Below, in pieces: positions 5,446-5,755 of a stretch of DNA of 5,755 nt. The DNA is taken from contig JAUXFZ010000185.1 in NCBI GenBank assembly GCA_030622585.1, positions 1 to 5,755 of the forward strand. Reading direction: 5' to 3'. The position numbers and the translations under genes are program-made. Position 1 is the stretch's first letter, and the number at the start of each line of letters is the position of its first letter. The stretch is from Myxococcales bacterium (GTDB lineage Bacteria > Myxococcota_A > Polyangia > Polyangiales > Houyiibacteriaceae). The notes under the pieces were generated by a model. That model was given only the letters and a program-made list of their open reading frames with translations, was not told the DNA's origin and searched no databases.

Positions 5446-5755
5446 ATGAAGACTATCTTAACTATCTTACCGACGGTTCTCTTGAGCGTTGGTCTGCTCA
5501 CCGCCGGTTGCGGCGAAGCGAGCATCGGCTGCGACCCCCTCGCGTGCAGCGACGGCAACCCATGCACCGAGGACTCCTGCAACCCCACGACCCTGGCATG
5601 TGAGCACCTACCCGCATCCGACGGAACGAGCTGCGCGGTCGACGGGACGGCTGGCGCCTGCGCAGCCGGGGTTTGCACGGAGGACGCGTGCGGCAACCCA
5701 CGCGGCTGTGGCTTCCCGGGCATGGGGCGCGTCGAAATCAGCCTGGCGCTCGGAA
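5446..5755 (+). CDS. Cysteine-rich lipoprotein, N-terminal part (3' end outside the window)
   Basis: The frame opens with ATG at 5446 and has no stop through the right edge (103 codons visible). Residues 1-22 form a lipoprotein signal peptide: Lys2, a hydrophobic core, and lipobox L-T-A-G-C ending at Cys22. The following part carries ten more cysteines (29, 34, 40, 45, 52, 63, 72, 77, 82, 88) in modules such as 'CSDGNPCTEDSCNP' and 'DGTSCAVDG...GACAAGVC'. These are typical of the disulfide-rich surface proteins abundant in Myxococcota. After Cys88 the sequence changes to 'GRVEISLALG', probably the start of a different, beta-rich domain. An in-frame TAG at 5434-5436 fixes the start at or after 5446. 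Role: probably a surface or outer-membrane protein, perhaps adhesive or protective; function unknown. Two TTA codons, rare in this GC-rich DNA, lie within the first eight. Confidence 0.85.
   Translation, partial: MKTILTILPTVLLSVGLLTAGCGEASIGCDPLACSDGNPCTEDSCNPTTLACEHLPASDGTSCAVDGTAGACAAGVCTEDACGNPRGCGFPGMGRVEISLALG
5452..5469 (+). repeat. In-frame tandem 9-base repeat in the lipoprotein signal peptide
   Basis: ACTATCTTA occurs twice in direct succession (5452-5460 and 5461-5469), each copy encoding Thr-Ile-Leu. Gain or loss of a unit by replication slippage would change the signal-peptide length by three residues without shifting the frame. The AT-rich repeat may also keep the translation start free of RNA structure. 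Confidence 0.75.

Overview
The window reads as a densely coded stretch of a high-GC bacterial chromosome (GC about two thirds, estimated by eye). Gaps between genes are mostly 6 to 57 bases. The gene content suggests a member of the Myxococcota or a close relative. The signs are a lipoprotein made of cysteine-rich 'DGNPCTEDSC' modules, a multihaem c-type cytochrome lipoprotein fused to tetratricopeptide repeats, an MlaE-type lipid-transport permease, and several large secreted or membrane proteins of unknown function. The taxonomic placement is inference. There is no rRNA, tRNA, CRISPR array, insertion sequence or integrase in the window.

Layout: (1) Positions 2-283 (+) hold the C-terminal part of an MlaE-family ABC permease, cut by the left edge. 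(2) After a 43-base gap containing two perfect 12-base palindromes comes 327-2477 (+), a 716-residue predicted lipoprotein with five CxxCH haem-binding motifs and a C-terminal TPR-like region. (3) Eleven bases later, 2489-2728 (+) encodes a 79-residue protein with a very basic N-terminus and one C-terminal membrane segment. (4) Its stop codon overlaps by 4 bases the stop of the converging chorismate synthase gene aroC (2725-3825, -). (5) Six bases upstream of aroC lies a chlorite-dismutase/HemQ-superfamily gene (3832-4605, -). These two form a likely operon and share a reading frame, separated by one TGA. (6) A short divergent intergenic region leads to 4663-5415 (+), a 250-residue membrane-anchored or secreted protein of unknown function. 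(7) A cysteine-rich lipoprotein gene starts at 5446 (+) and runs off the right edge.

How the genes may work together: aroC is housekeeping (last step of the shikimate pathway). The Cld-like protein probably binds haem, and its pairing with aroC may be only co-transcription. The multihaem cytochrome is probably an extracytoplasmic electron-transfer protein; the small membrane protein behind it may be co-transcribed. I see no defence system, biosynthetic cluster or clearly new multi-gene system. The least explained items are the cytochrome-TPR lipoprotein with its small membrane partner, the Cld-like protein with an uncertain distal haem pocket, the 250-residue unknown protein, and the edge lipoprotein with a 9-base tandem repeat in its signal peptide.
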